The translations under genes were made by a program, and so were the position numbers. The notes below the pieces were generated by a model. The model saw only the letters and a list, made by a program, of their open reading frames with translations. It was not told where the DNA came from and made no database searches. Shown in pieces: positions 37,985-50,278 of a stretch of DNA of 64,000 nucleotides (within the stretch, counting starts at the first letter, position 1; each line of letters begins with the position of its first letter). The stretch is taken from NCBI RefSeq assembly GCF_025766255.1, contig NW_026516670.1, positions 558,001 to 622,000 on the forward strand, read 5' to 3'. Source of the stretch: Zychaea mexicana (Eukaryota; Mucoromycota; Mucoromycetes; Mucorales; Lichtheimiaceae).

Positions 37985-40436
37985 TCGTGTATGTGTGTGA
38001 AGCGTGTGTAGTAGTGGATGAGTACCAAAAAGAAGTTGAGAAAAAAAGCTGCGTCGTGCACGTTTTTTGTCTTCAGTTCGTGTGAGCGTAGCCGTTTAAG
38101 CTGTCAAAACCATGTACGTCAAGTGTTGGACAGGAAAAGAATGATGAGTGCTTTTGTGCTACAGCCAAAAAGGAAAAAGAGAGTCGATTGGCATTTTTTT
38201 CCGTGTTTCGCATATTCATTTGTTCATTCATCGTATACGTATCACTGTCGCATGGCTAGCTGCCAGCCACTCCCTATTAAGCGCTCAGCGTAGACTGGGG
38301 CACTCTCTCCTATTCGCGTCTCTATAGCTGCAGATTGCAGCATGCTCATCCATTCATTTTCCGTTGTCTTCTCCCCTTCAACGTACTTTTTATCTTCTCT
38401 GGTCTCGACGCAGCACTCCATCTAGGCCTCAGTAAGAGTTTATCTATCTTCGCACTGTGTCCATTCTAGTAGATATACAATACCAGCTGTACACAGAAGA
38501 TGGAATATACATCGGATGCAAAAGCTGGTATGATCCATTACGTGTATATTTCGTCATGAATTATTTGAGGCGATATCTTGACAACAGCGATACAAATTAG
38601 AGCAATGACACCCAAGATGTCAAGATAACTGAACATACTGTAATAATTTTAAAGTTATACAGCAGTATACGCTTGCTCTACTACTACGAAGATGATCTTT
38701 AAAACAGCACATCTGATGTGCCGATTCTTTACATTGACAGCACGTTGCCGTGACTCGAAGCTAGCATGTCTCTTAATAAAGTACTGTATCATGCCGATAT
38801 AGTGCTCTTGAAATAAAAGCTTAAGGTGCGATGAAGAAGTCTGGCAGCAAACTTTGGATGTAAAGTAGCCATTTGAAGAATACGCAAGGAACTGGGTTGG
38901 GGGGGGGAATTCGGTTTTCAAAGTGGATGCTAGGACTCTCCATGGTGTCGTTAAAAATATACACCTAGTCCATTAGAAATTTGAGTGGCCCGCGCTTCAA
39001 GTCAATTTTATGAAGCGTACCAAGCTATGCTCAATAATTCAAAAAAGAAGATACCACATAGGCCACTACTCGTGCACCTTTTTCTCGTAGCATATGTTTC
39101 GTTCCAGCGTAAAAGGTGTGTTCAACTGAACAAGTGCCCAGGACAGCTGCTCATCGTAGCAAAAATACATAATAGTTCAAGACACCCGTCCTTCATTCTG
39201 TCATAAGCATAGACTACTCTATTTGGACTACCTAGATACATCGATCAAAGCAGCAGCTTGCCGTGGTGAGGTTTAGAACGAGCAGTAATCACTGTAATAT
39301 GACAGGTTATCATGTAAACATATCTATCGTCTAGTCATCGGAAAACTTCTACATTTTTTCGGTATCCAATCGAAGCACATGTGATCTTTGGGATCTAAGC
39401 ATTTTATGTACCGTAGATCGTCTTTAACTATTTTCACACCACATGATATCAGATAAGGTGCTCAACTTTGGCTGAAGCAGTATGCTATAAAGATGACGGA
39501 ATTTATTATATTAAAATCACAGGCGTAAATCAAAACCGCAGCTCTTATGACATCTCACTTTTAGCTGTCCATATCTCATTCGAGTGCCAGTACTGTTGTA
39601 TTCCCACTCCATATGTACGATCCGTTTGGCCAATGATGAATATTCCAGAAAGGCAAATGTAGGATACTATGGGCAGCAAACAGAAGTAGTAGGACGTTCT
39701 TGACATTGCAAACGTTGCTATTATGTATATTTTTTTCTTCCATATGGACCGGTGCACGTATTGGTAGCTTGCCATTACGATTGAGAAGCGAGCATTCATT
39801 TTCTTCACAAGAAAAATAAGAAAGATCAAGAAGAAATTGAAGTGCAGAAAAATGAAGGTCTCTAACCTATCCAACTGACTAAACTTTAGGCGACGACTCG
39901 CCACCTTCCGCTAGTAAATCCAGCGCTATCATGCTTTATGGAATTCTCTTGATGAGGTGCCATATTTAACTATTGAGCTTATCAAACAGTTAATATAAAA
40001 AAAAGAGCTTTTCGCTATTGCATATGATTGGATCTTGCTTCTGCCATTTCATCCTACTGTACTATCTGACCATTTCGGCTCCCTCGGGATTTGTTGTGTG
40101 AAGTATAGTTGCAACATCATCTTTCTTGTTGTGCTATAGTAAACAAGGAGACTTACCCTCTTTAAACTGAACGATTAGATCATATATTTAAAGAGATGAA
40201 AACAAGTGCGATATGGACGGAATTGCCGTTTTTGTTTTATGTACTGCCACGTTCACCTCTGCACATCTATGAATCGATCGACGAATATTTTTTCGGTCTA
40301 TAAAACTATCTGACAGGAGCATGAGTTCTGCTGGCTTGTTGTATATATATCAACAAATCAGACGGTGATCAATAATATTGGATATGGACAAGGCAAATGG
40401 TTGCTGGAAGAATTGTAATATTGTAAAGGCCTACTG
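37985..40436. other. Intergenic, no gene recognised
   Basis: 2.4 kb 5' of the CorA gene. AT-rich, only short frames without recognisable motifs. Confidence 0.5.
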
Positions 40437-40679
40437 ATGAAGGAACTCTTTGAACAAGATGTCATTGATGTCTTTGCAGCCTTGACCACCTTGACGCACC
40501 TGTTTATCAACAGTTACTTTAACAGAATGGTACCATCGCCATCTGACGACGAGGACGAGATGATGCTCAGCACATTATTCAATAAATGCCATGGCGACCA
40601 ATTCATCTATATTCGCATCAAGCGGAAATCAACATATGACTCCAAGAACATAGACAAAAGATACAAGCAATTATCGTAG
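40437..40679 (+). CDS. Unassigned short ORF
   Basis: 80 codons from ATG; the product contains 'SPSDDEDEMMLSTLFNKCHG' and a basic C-terminus. No family recognised. It lies 98 bp before another short frame on the same strand; together they could be parts of one decayed or spliced gene. Confidence 0.22.
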   Translation: MKELFEQDVIDVFAALTTLTHLFINSYFNRMVPSPSDDEDEMMLSTLFNKCHGDQFIYIRIKRKSTYDSKNIDKRYKQLS

Positions 40680-40777
40680 CAGTAAAACAATTCTATCAAA
40701 CAAAAGTCAAACTATAAGAAAAAAGTGCACCTATGCTGTGCCAACTTAAACACTTAAAATGCCTTTATTAAAACGCA

Positions 40778-41077
40778 ATGCACATCTACTATAAATTTGC
40801 TGTCGCTTATTCTCCTGTGCTCATAACACACACAGCTATAACACAGCGATCGAGCGAACATTTTGGGCTTTTCTTTTTACTCAAAAAGTACTTTATCGAC
40901 AAAAAAGGCTTCATTTTGTTTCAAAGTGGTACCACATTACTTTGTAATAACTCAACTATTTACGATGATGGTCGTACGCACGCTCTATATAACACATGGA
41001 AACGTGCCATTGTCACACGTCGACTTTTCAATTATCAATTAATTATTGAAGATGTAGATGCGTTTTTTAAGTACTAG
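40778..41077 (+). CDS. Unassigned short ORF
   Basis: 99 codons from ATG, mixed composition including 'TWKRAIVTRRLFNYQLIIED'. No family recognised; possibly related to the preceding frame. Confidence 0.22.
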   Translation: MHIYYKFAVAYSPVLITHTAITQRSSEHFGLFFLLKKYFIDKKGFILFQSGTTLLCNNSTIYDDGRTHALYNTWKRAIVTRRLFNYQLIIEDVDAFFKY

Positions 41078-41366
41078 TAGGTATTTCTAGAAAGATTTAC
41101 ACATATGCGTGACCTAGCTCTGGGACAGCTTTGTTTTCGACCACATAAGTAAAGCCGGTCAGAACCGAACTATTAGGCAAGCGCAGGAGGAAGAAACAAT
41201 ATATAAACGCGACAGACGACGACGGAGTCAGATGATTCACGCGGTATGTGTATCACAGCATCTTTGACCAGTCTCTCCCTTCATTGCATAAAAAAAAGGC
41301 TTGGTGATCTGGAACCGACCTGCGGGCGGGGAGATAAAGGCGGGGCGACAGTCTTTATTTCAGATA

Positions 41367-41538
41367 CAGTCGACCCCCGTTAACATCAACCCTAGGGTAC
41401 CAGCAAAAGTGTTGACGATTTCGAGGGTTGACGACCACCGGGGGTAGAGAATAGGCAAAATCTTTAACTGCTCTATTTGAAAGGGTACGAGCGAATCGGT
41501 TGACGCTATCGGGGGTTGACGTTAACGGGGGTTGACTG
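41367..41538. mobile_element. Pogo-like MITE, 172 bp
   Basis: Ends are inverted repeats: CAGTCGACCCCCGTTAACAT at the left and the reverse complement CAGTCAACCCCCGTTAACGT at the right, with two mismatches over 26 bp. TA flanks both sides (41365-41366 and 41539-41540). CAGT termini with TA duplication are typical of pogo/Fot-type Tc1-mariner elements. The interior has no ORF but repeats a GGGTTGACG-like motif several times in both orientations. Too short to be autonomous. Confidence 0.82.
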
Positions 41539-44386
41539 TAAGCATTCATGCACCCGTAGACATAATAGCAGAAGAGAGAAATATAGAATGTTTTGATCAA
41601 TCGCTTATCTGACATCTGACAAATACAGTCAATACAGATGCATATAAACAGAAGATTTGGCGATGGTCTTTGTATGTACGAGACGGAACGGTGGTGACTC
41701 CCTCCGTCAGGGAACATAGCTAGAAACTAGGGCTACAATACTACTCGTATACTTCTGTTAACTCGCCATCTTAGCATCAGTGCAAAATCATCTTGATGAT
41801 AATTGTTGCAGCAGATCTTATTTTTTTGCTGCAACAAACCCTCAAAAAGTACCATAGGGATCAAGAAGTAAGCCTCAATAGAATCGAATCCTCTTGTGTG
41901 GATAAACATGGATGCTCAACTTTGTATCCATTGGGGACCGGGATGATAGAAATAGAGCCGAAGAAGGCGGTTAGAACAATAAGAATTTATCGTGGTACAA
42001 TCTGCAAGAGGGAGTCTATATGTGTCCTGGTGCTGATGCGCACAAAACTCTAGCTCGGTATGTCACAGGCTACTGGATAATAGTTCTGCAGATCAAGCTT
42101 ACAACAACAACGAGCGGCGATCATCATCATCTCGCCTACAGAAATCGCTTTAATTCTATATAGAGTACATATTCATCTTGACAGCAAAAAATCTGCACTT
42201 ACGTAACATGAGTAGGAGAAATTCTATAGTAAGGATTAGCTTCATTAGACTCGCTAATTTTTTGACAAAATTTAATAAAGACCGTATATATGCTATTGTT
42301 TTGAAAAAGCAAGTTGCACAGGACAGGGATTTGTATTTGACGGCACATGGGTCAGGCGTAAATGCGGGTGTATTTTTAGTAGTAAAAGTTAGACTAACAA
42401 AGAACTTAGGCTATACCTCATTGGAAAATATCAAGACCAGCACAGCGACAACTGTGCGGGAGGGGAACCGATCACTTTGGTTTTATGTGTTGAGTTTTGA
42501 CTTAGTGAGACAGAGAGGAAGCATTAACACGTTTTCGGAAAATGCGCGTCAAATGGCGCTTAAATTTGTTGGATATGGTAAAGCTTGCAGTAGCAGCATG
42601 TTGGCGCCCGTTGCTGTTGTTGACGACTATCAAATAACCCAACCGTTGACTAAGGAAACAGCAGCACGCGGAAAAAGCAAAGTTAAAGTTTCACCACGGC
42701 AACGCGTTTTTTTGCTTGGCAACCCTCCATTCATTTTTGTAATTCACCATTGAGCATTCCCAGGGGATAAAAAAGGTTCTGGCGAGGAAGCTCTACAGGT
42801 ATAGCACAGCCGCACCCGGAATCCAGCACTACAAACCCGGAGAACCTGTAAAAGACAGTAGATTTTGTTTGGATATAGTTATATATGCACACACACTCAA
42901 GGGGTAAGTGGAAGATAAACACATTAGATCGGAAGCAAGGGGTGGGGAGGCGAGTTATCACCACCGGCTTTTACTTGTTCTGCCAAGTTGAGCTAATTAA
43001 CAAGATCAGGGCACTTTCTTTATAAGCATAAAATGAAAATATTACAGTGGAATCGACTCTTTGCCGAAGCTTGTGAGGCATTCTTTGCTCTGATACTGCT
43101 GCTAATATGTATGTGCTGTATCCAAAAATTATCAAAAAATTTATTATAAAGGTCCTGTGTTCGATCCAAGACTTTCTGGCCAGAACCAACAAGAATGGTA
43201 GTCTATCAATCAAAAAAGAGCAAGAGCGGATAGCGTGCCGCTCGACCGGGAAACACGAAGGTACCACCATACACCCTCGAAAGATTCCGATGGTCACACA
43301 CATACACGCGCACACATGCACCGTTCATCATTCTCGTACAATTTCATGGAGCATTCTAGTAACTGGAAAACCCTCTTCCTTCCTTACTTGCAGCGGCAGC
43401 CATCCCGATTGGAAGAAGAAGAATAGATGCAGGGACCCTTTTTTACATAATGAAAAATTCGTTTGTTTGAGAAAGAGGGAGAAATCAAAAGCAGATCAGA
43501 AACACAATCGTTTTCGGTGCCAGTGGCAAAAAAAAGTGTGTGCATTATTTAGCGGCTAACTAGTGAGCGAGTTAGAGAGAGAATGTGTGTGTATAAAAAT
43601 AGCGTTGGGTGGGCGGGAACAATTCTGGTTAATGAGCTACAGCGTTGATTGGACGTCGTTAATGAAGTACGGAAATCGAAATTGTGTGCACTGTACATGG
43701 TAACTCAGACCTCTTTTTTGGCGAGGTTAGCAGTCGAGAACTCGTTTCTTATAATTCCATGCTGTACTATCTGATACTAATACTACTATTAGTACGTATT
43801 TGTAATAGCTACAACGTCTCTCTATCTATTGCCCGTGTGTTTGCGTGTATGGTTTGCTGTCGTACCATCTCTACCCGTCTAGTATAGCCAATTGGAAGGT
43901 AACAAAAGAGGAGTTTTTATTAGTAGTTAGCAGGACCATGTTCTCGCCTAGATTTTTTTTTATTTTCGATCTCCTCTCCCCCCATCAACTTCACGTCTCA
44001 CCACCTCCCTAATTTCGCTTTTTTTACGGTGCACAAAGCGAACCTACTACAGTAGTGCCCACCCTCCCTCCTCTTTTTCTTTCTTTCTGTTTCTTTTCTT
44101 TCCCTTCTCCTTTAGCGCAAATCTCTTCTCCAAGGCAGCCCCAAGTCCTTTCTTTACGTTCTTTCTCCCCCTTTTCCTCATTTTTCTCGCTCACCCTTCT
44201 CGTCGCCCACTTCCTTTCATTTCCACCTCTCTTCCTTTCTCTCGCTTCATTTTCTTGTTTTGTCACCCAGCATTTGTTTGCTTTGCTGATAACAACCATC
44301 ATTCTATATACCTTTTGAGCGAGCAGTAAAAAACATACGAAACGACGATCTATCACACAATATAAATAAAACAACAACAGCATCCC
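41539..44386. other. Intergenic, no confident gene
   Basis: 2.8 kb with one unassigned frame (42208-42753). The 200 bp before the kelch gene are strongly pyrimidine-rich (TTTCTTTCTTTC-like), as seen in core promoters of well-expressed fungal genes. Confidence 0.5.
42208..42753 (+). CDS. Unassigned ORF
   Basis: 181 codons from the first in-frame ATG. Product is basic, ends 'NPPFIFVIHH', and has no recognised motif. Unusual length for AT-rich non-coding DNA, but no family or splice support. May be chance or old transposon sequence. Confidence 0.2.
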   Translation: MSRRNSIVRISFIRLANFLTKFNKDRIYAIVLKKQVAQDRDLYLTAHGSGVNAGVFLVVKVRLTKNLGYTSLENIKTSTATTVREGNRSLWFYVLSFDLVRQRGSINTFSENARQMALKFVGYGKACSSSMLAPVAVVDDYQITQPLTKETAARGKSKVKVSPRQRVFLLGNPPFIFVIHH

Positions 44387-47300
44387 ATGATTGGCGTCAC
44401 CTACCTCTTGCTAGGTCTGCTGTCGGCAGCCTCGCTGACACAGGCGTACTTTTACGTTCCAAATTTCATGAGCACGCTGCCCTTCCAGAGCGGCAGTGCT
44501 TATGCAACACGCGGCAACTCACTCATCATGTTTGGCGGTGAAAATGCAACGACGTCCTACACCAACAACCTGTACCAACTTACCCAGACCTCGACTTCGT
44601 ACACATGGCAAGAGCTGCCACAGACCAACCCACCACCGGGCGCCCTTTATGGCGAGGCCATGGTCTCGAACACCGGCAATACCTTGATCATCATGGGCGG
44701 TATGGCCGAAACGACTGTCAACCAGGAGCTGCCTTTGCAAATGTACTCGTATGATTTTGGCACTGGCGCCTGGGCCGCTGCCCCGACCAACGTCAATGCC
44801 ACCACCGCCGTCCCTTACAACCGTCAGCTCTTTAGTGCTACCTACGACAACTCGTCGACCGTCTACATTTACGGTGGTGCGCTCAACAATACGGCCATCT
44901 TCTCTGACTTTTATGCATTGAACACTCAGACCTTGGCATTCACCCCGTTGCCTACCCCGGGTGTGTCACGCTATGGCCATACTGCTTCGCTCTTGAGGTA
45001 AGAAAGAACTTCTGTAACATAGTGAGAGAGAGAGAGCTACCCAAAAATAACAATTCGTTCCACGTGCTGCAACGAATTTTATTTCTCAAAATTTATTTAT
45101 CATCATTCAATATTTGACTTTTTTTTACTCTCCCCCTCCCCTTATTCGCTCCTCCTCCTCCTCTATGTCTATATAGTGATGGCAAACTGGTCGTCATTGG
45201 CGGTGTCGTTTTGCAGCAAGTCGAAGGCGGCGTTGCTAGCGCATTGGCCTCTATGGAGGAGGTCTATATCTTTGATACCACGTCCAACCAATGGTCTGTT
45301 CAGGCTACACAAGCTTCTTCGGGTGGCAGTTTCCCCTCTACTCGTTCGGCTCACAATGCTGTCGTCAGTAAGTAGTAAATCTTCACAGAGACACACAACA
45401 AAGTTTGCTAACAGGAACATTTCAAAAATTAACTAATAGCCAAGGACGACAAGATCATTATCTTTGGAGGTAACTGACAAAGAAAGAAAAACGAAACAAT
45501 GAGACCCAAAAAAAAGACAAATAAATACTAATTGACAAAACAAATAATAATTTATTAATAAAAATCAGGTGATAATGGTGCCTCGCAGCGTGATCGCATG
45601 TACCTGAACGCTGTGGCTATTCTCGATACCAAAACCTGGACCTGGGAAGTTCCAACCGCTGGTGGCATCCCTCCTTCGCGTCGTTCCTATGCCGCCGCCG
45701 GTATGCTCGATGGCGAACACTTGACTGTTGCTTTCGGTGCTGCGTTGAACACCCAGTACAACGATATCAACGTCTACAGTTTGTCTGATTCCGAATGGTT
45801 GCAGTCGTTCACTGATGATGACAGCGATTCAGGCTCTGGTGTCTCGGCTGGTTTGATTGCTGGTGTCACTATTGCCGGTGTAGTCTTGCTTGCCATCATC
45901 TTGTTCTTGCTGTGGCGCTTCCAGTCTTACGTTCGCTGGTTGGCCGCTCGCATTCACCACGATATCTGGAAGCCTCGGTATGTACTCTCTAACTGCTAGT
46001 GATAGATTGGACAGTACCTTTTTTCAAAGAAAAAGTGCAACTAACCCAGCTAACTTGTAATAGTGCTGGTGAACCTGTCTGGGCTGAAACCACCCGTATC
46101 ATCTCGCAGATCTTCTTGCTGTTCTTGTTCATCTGCTTCTTGGTTTTTATAATCCGCCAAGCAGTTAATAGCCCCAATGTTACACAAAGAATTGAAGAAT
46201 CAGCAGCGGAGGTTGATGTGCCAGGTACATATCATTCGCAGCACACTTGTGCTTTATTCGGTGTTCTCGGCCCTCGATCTCATATTTTAATGATCCCCTT
46301 TCCTTTTCGTTAGATGTCCGATTCTGCTTTGATGGCTACCCCACCTATGCAGCCGGCGACGCACGCAATCCTGGCGTTGTCTGCCAGACTGACACCGGTT
46401 ACTCGTGCTCTGACTATATCCAGCCATTGAACATGAGCATCTTCACCCCCACCTTCGCCTCCAACTTGGGTGCCGTCAACTGCTTCTTGTTCCGTGGCGA
46501 CTCGAACCTCAAGATGACCTCCACCTCTGGCCAGAACAACGGTTCGCGCTTGCTGTTCTCTTTGTTTGGCGACCAGACAGCCTCATATGCGCGCGTGCAC
46601 GTCTCGGTGTACCCCAAGGAGATGGATCCCAACGTGAAGGTGTACAACATCAACGATGATATCCCCGTGATCATGTCTGACTTTGACGTGTTAACATGGC
46701 AAAATAACGAACGCAACGATATCCAGACCACCAACATTTTCGATGTCGAGCCCTACACGTACAGCGCCATGAGCTACAATCTGATCGATCATCGCTACTT
46801 GCAGGCTGTCGGCTGGAACTACGTCGGCTTTGCACCCATCACCAACTCGACTCCCGAAGTAGAGACCAACTTCCGTGCCGAGGCACCAAACCCCAACTAC
46901 ACCTTGACCCATGCCGACGTTGGCTTTATCGCCATGTACCCTGACGCGTTTGCCGAATTCACTGATCGTGAGGTCAAGATGTACACCTTGCTCAACGCCC
47001 TCGGTTTCGTCGGTGGTATCTTTGGCTTGTTGATCGGTGTGCAGGCCTGGCTGTTTGGCTTCCGTCCACGCTCGCCTTGGGGTGTCGTGCACCGTTGGTC
47101 AGTCGGTGACATGAAGCGCTCATTGCTTCGTGGCTTGCAATCCAACTTTAAGACCACCGACTCTTCGGTGCCGTTGGTGCATCCTTTGCACCCACGCTTC
47201 AGCATGAACAACTTGGCCGATCTGGGCTACGAGTCCGAGGGTCAGCGCATTTCGCGTGTCGAGGAGCGTATGCAGGTGCTCGAGTTGTTGTTTAAGGCGT

Positions 47301-47530
47301 ACTATGTCGACGACGAAATCTTCCGGTCTCTGGACAACGCTTCCAAGTCGGTGCCTGCTGGTCAGGGCGAGCAGCCCGCAAACCCGCTCTTCCCGTCTGA
47401 AAAGGGAGGCAGTGACATGGCCCGAAGCAACACTGGTGGTTTCTCGCACATGTTCAACAATCGACAAAGCGTCGCCAGCGTGAGCAGTGATACCCACTCG
47501 CAGCAGAACCTGAATGATCATCGTGTATAA
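44387..47530 (+). CDS. Kelch-repeat membrane protein
   Basis: Six exons, 872 residues: 44387-44997, 45177-45367, 45440-45469, 45569-45977, 46064-46224, 46314-47530. A signal peptide (about 1-20, 'LLLGLLSAASLTQAYF') precedes a kelch beta-propeller (about 30-350) with repeated G-G and Y...W elements ('NSLIMFGGENATTSYTNNLY', 'NTLIIMGGM', 'STVYIYGGALNNT', 'KIIIFGGDNGAS'). TM1 is at about 368-396 and TM2 at about 425-447. A large, Asn-rich, probably lumenal or extracellular domain follows ('CFDGYPTYAAGD', Cys pairs), then TM3 near 690-713 and a Ser-rich cytosolic tail. I know no characterised protein with this exact plan; a cell-surface or secretory-pathway role is inferred. The 30-nt third exon splits a kelch GG. 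Codon bias suggests high expression. Confidence 0.88.
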
Positions 47531-47833
47531 CTAATGTCCTATTTACCCCCACCACACACCCCTTCCTCAACACACACACTCTCTTACTAACTCTTTAACT
47601 CGTCCTCCACAACTTCCTTCAGCAACATCAACAACAAACATTAGCAAACCCAACCATTTCTTATTTTCTTTTCTGGAAGGAGAAAAAAAAAACAAAATTC
47701 TTTGTTCACCACGCTTTTTTTTTTCGCCCTCCACTTTTTCTTTTTCCCCACATCATTTCTTTCGTAATATATAAACAATTCTCACGCAAGCTCACACTTA
47801 TCAAGTCGCGCGCTGGTCCCTTCTTCTCTTTGA

Positions 47834-48616
47834 ATGATGTATTAGAATCTCTTTTTTTCTCCCATTCTCTATATATTAAAAAGAAAAACCAACCAACCCA
47901 TAGTCTACTATCACCACCATCATTCTTTAAGTGAACTCACGTATCAGCCAAATAACTGGCCAACAAACAAAGAACAACACAATGGCGATGGCAATCTCCT
48001 TGTTCTCGACGCTTCATTCAATCCTCCCACACAAGCCCACACAGCACTCATTGATGCCACAATTCAGCATTTCCCTCCATCAACCTTTGAAAGCTGCTTA
48101 CTCTTATTCACCACCAACAATGTCGACAAGCAACTTGTCGGTGCTTCTGCATCCCAACGTCTCGACATGATGACACTAGTAGCACAACGACGTAACAACG
48201 AGCACCAACAAACAATACCGACAGCCGTTGGCGTGACAACGCATGGACGATTCATCGACAAGGCAACCGCACTCCAGTCACTATGGCCACGAAAGACATT
48301 CTACTTTATCGTCGGATACGATACCGTGATTCGATTATTGGACCCAGCCTATTATCCAGAAAAGTCAGTGGATGAAGCACTGGCGCCCTTTTTCGAACAT
48401 TGCAAGCTCGTATCTGTCGATCGTGCAGGATATGGCGACATGGAGAGCTTCTGGGCTTCTAAAAGTGCGCACGGGATTGAACGCGTCGTGCTAAAGGATG
48501 AAAAGGTTGCTGCACTGTCGAGTACCCTGGCGCGTTCGATGGATCGCGGCCAATTAGAAACGGCCGTGGATGCGGATGTGGCAGAGTATATTCGTAAACA
48601 TGCATTGTATCTCTAA
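47834..48616 (+). CDS. POF1: POF1-like nicotinamide-nucleotide adenylyltransferase
   Basis: The main exon runs from about 47932 to the stop at 48616 (228 codons). It has the nucleotidyltransferase signature 'LLVLDASFNPPTQAHTALID' (G/S-F-N-P-x-x-x-H type), then 'LLFTTNNVDKQLVGASASQR', 'FYFIVGYDTVIRLLDPAYYP' and 'FEHCKLVSVDRAGYG'. These match yeast Pof1, a member of the NMN adenylyltransferase superfamily linked to protein quality control and NAD metabolism. There is no in-frame ATG before the catalytic motif. A candidate micro-exon ATG-AT at 47834-47838 with donor GTATTA, joined to an acceptor at 47931, would give M-I-E-L-T-Y in frame; this is tentative. The gene is 300 bp downstream of the kelch gene on the same strand. 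Confidence 0.8.
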
Positions 48617-48916
48617 AAACGAAAAAATAAAGAGTTTATTATTATGAAGAATGCTATTTTGTGTGTGTATGAATGTGCGTGTGCGTTATTAGTTGGTTGC
48701 ATGTGTGGAGAGAACGGGAAGATGATTTTGAGTTTTATATAAAGAGGAGACGCACGTTGTTTATATAGTAAGGGAGGGTGCGCGCGTGTGTGTACGAGGT
48801 GTGACGATGGTGTATACTTGACAAAGAGAGAGAGAGGGGAAAGAGGTATGTCATGACAAGAGGATGAACAAGAAAAAACAAAAATAAAAACAAGAAACAC
48901 ACAAATAAAAAGTCTA

Positions 48917-50278
48917 TTAGATCTTTTTGCTCTTCTTGACCGTGGCAGCAGCAGCAGCAGCAGCAGCATTCTTCTTGTTCTTGTTGGCATTATAGGTCAT
49001 ACGGTAAAAGTTGATGAACAAAACCAAGTAAGAAGACAGGATAGCACAGCCGAACCAAGCAGCTCCTTCACCACCGGAGCACGTGCCAAAGTTGGGCAAC
49101 TGGAGAGCGTACTTGTTAGCATAGAACGTGTAGGTGCAGCTGTAGATCACAAACAAATCAATAACGAACTGAATGATTTGCATCGTCGTCAAGTACTTCT
49201 TCCACCAGATCTTGGCGCCCGAGGCTGTGCGGAAGTAGTAGTAGTACATCAAAACGTGCACGGTCAAGTTCAACACAATAGGAACCCACGACTATTAAAA
49301 CACATAGAGGAGATAAGTCTTTTTCAGTATATACGACCAAAAAGAATACCCCCGACCATAATGATAACTCGCCCGTCCTTTCTCTTCCGCAATCATCCCG
49401 ATCCTTTTTGATCCCCAAAGGGAGATATCCCAGAACCTTACCACAGTGGTACGACCAACGAGCTGAGTGTAGCAAAGCACCATGGTCATACTGTGATGGA
49501 AGACGTGCAAGAATTCTATTCGTTTGCACAATTTTTTGTATCAGTTACATGACAGATAAAAGTTACCCTTTCTCGCTCTGTTTGCCCTATACTAAATCCA
49601 TCGGCTCGTTCCTTTTCATCACCACCTAACGATTTAACGTTTGCTGTAACGAGCCCGATCCAGACATTAGTCCATACCAACAACTTACCCAACTTCTTCT
49701 TCTTGACCACCAAGAACACGGTATCAATCAGTTCCCAATACTTGACGAGATAGTTCAAGTAGTACAAGAGCTCATGCTTCTGGGTCCACGCGTCAAAGGA
49801 GCAGATAGTCCAGTACAAGCCATGACGGACCAACTGAGGCACCAATTGTTCAATAAGCAGCAGCAGGATAGCGAGTGAGACCAACGTCAACAGCAAGTTG
49901 TGGACCTGGAAAATGAACTTGGGACGCAATGGCATCGAATCGCGCAAAATGTACTGACCGCCAAAGATCACCATGAGGTAGGTCACACAACCAACAACCA
50001 CTGTATTGAAGTTACACGCGTACATACGCACACACACACACACACACACATAAATATATGTAAGCGCGCCAGGTCGTAGATGTTGATGAGATTCTAAGCC
50101 GGTTCAATGAAGGAAAGCTTTCGGTATTACCTTCAGGAATGGTGGAGAAAGGCGTCTCGCCTTCGACAAACGCAAAGTCGTTGGCCGACTTGCCAAGGAC
50201 AGCAGTGAAGGCTTGGTCAAAGTAGTCCCAGAGATAGATACCAAAGGGTCTGTCGATGCTGAACTCGACACCAGACAT
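48917..50278 (-). CDS. Fatty acid elongase (ELO family)
   Basis: Four exons, 302 residues: 50278-50131, 50000-49689, 49515-49442, 49291-48917. ELO proteins are the condensing enzymes of very-long-chain fatty acid synthesis in the ER membrane. The histidine box HVFHH is at about 157-161 ('[19 protein letters not shown]'), preceded by '[20 protein letters not shown]' and followed by '[19 protein letters not shown]'. About seven hydrophobic segments fit the family. The C-terminus ends in a run of nine Ala encoded mostly by GCA repeats, then Lys-rich residues (KKSKK), a possible ER-retention tail. Intron 1 holds a CA microsatellite. Chain-length specificity cannot be told from the sequence here. 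Confidence 0.95.
50029..50050. repeat. (CA)n microsatellite
   Basis: Uninterrupted CA run inside the first intron of the elongase gene. Confidence 0.85.

Noticed and set aside
43140..43165. Possible tRNA B box (GTTCGATCC)
   Set aside because: No matching A box or cloverleaf at the right distance on either strand.
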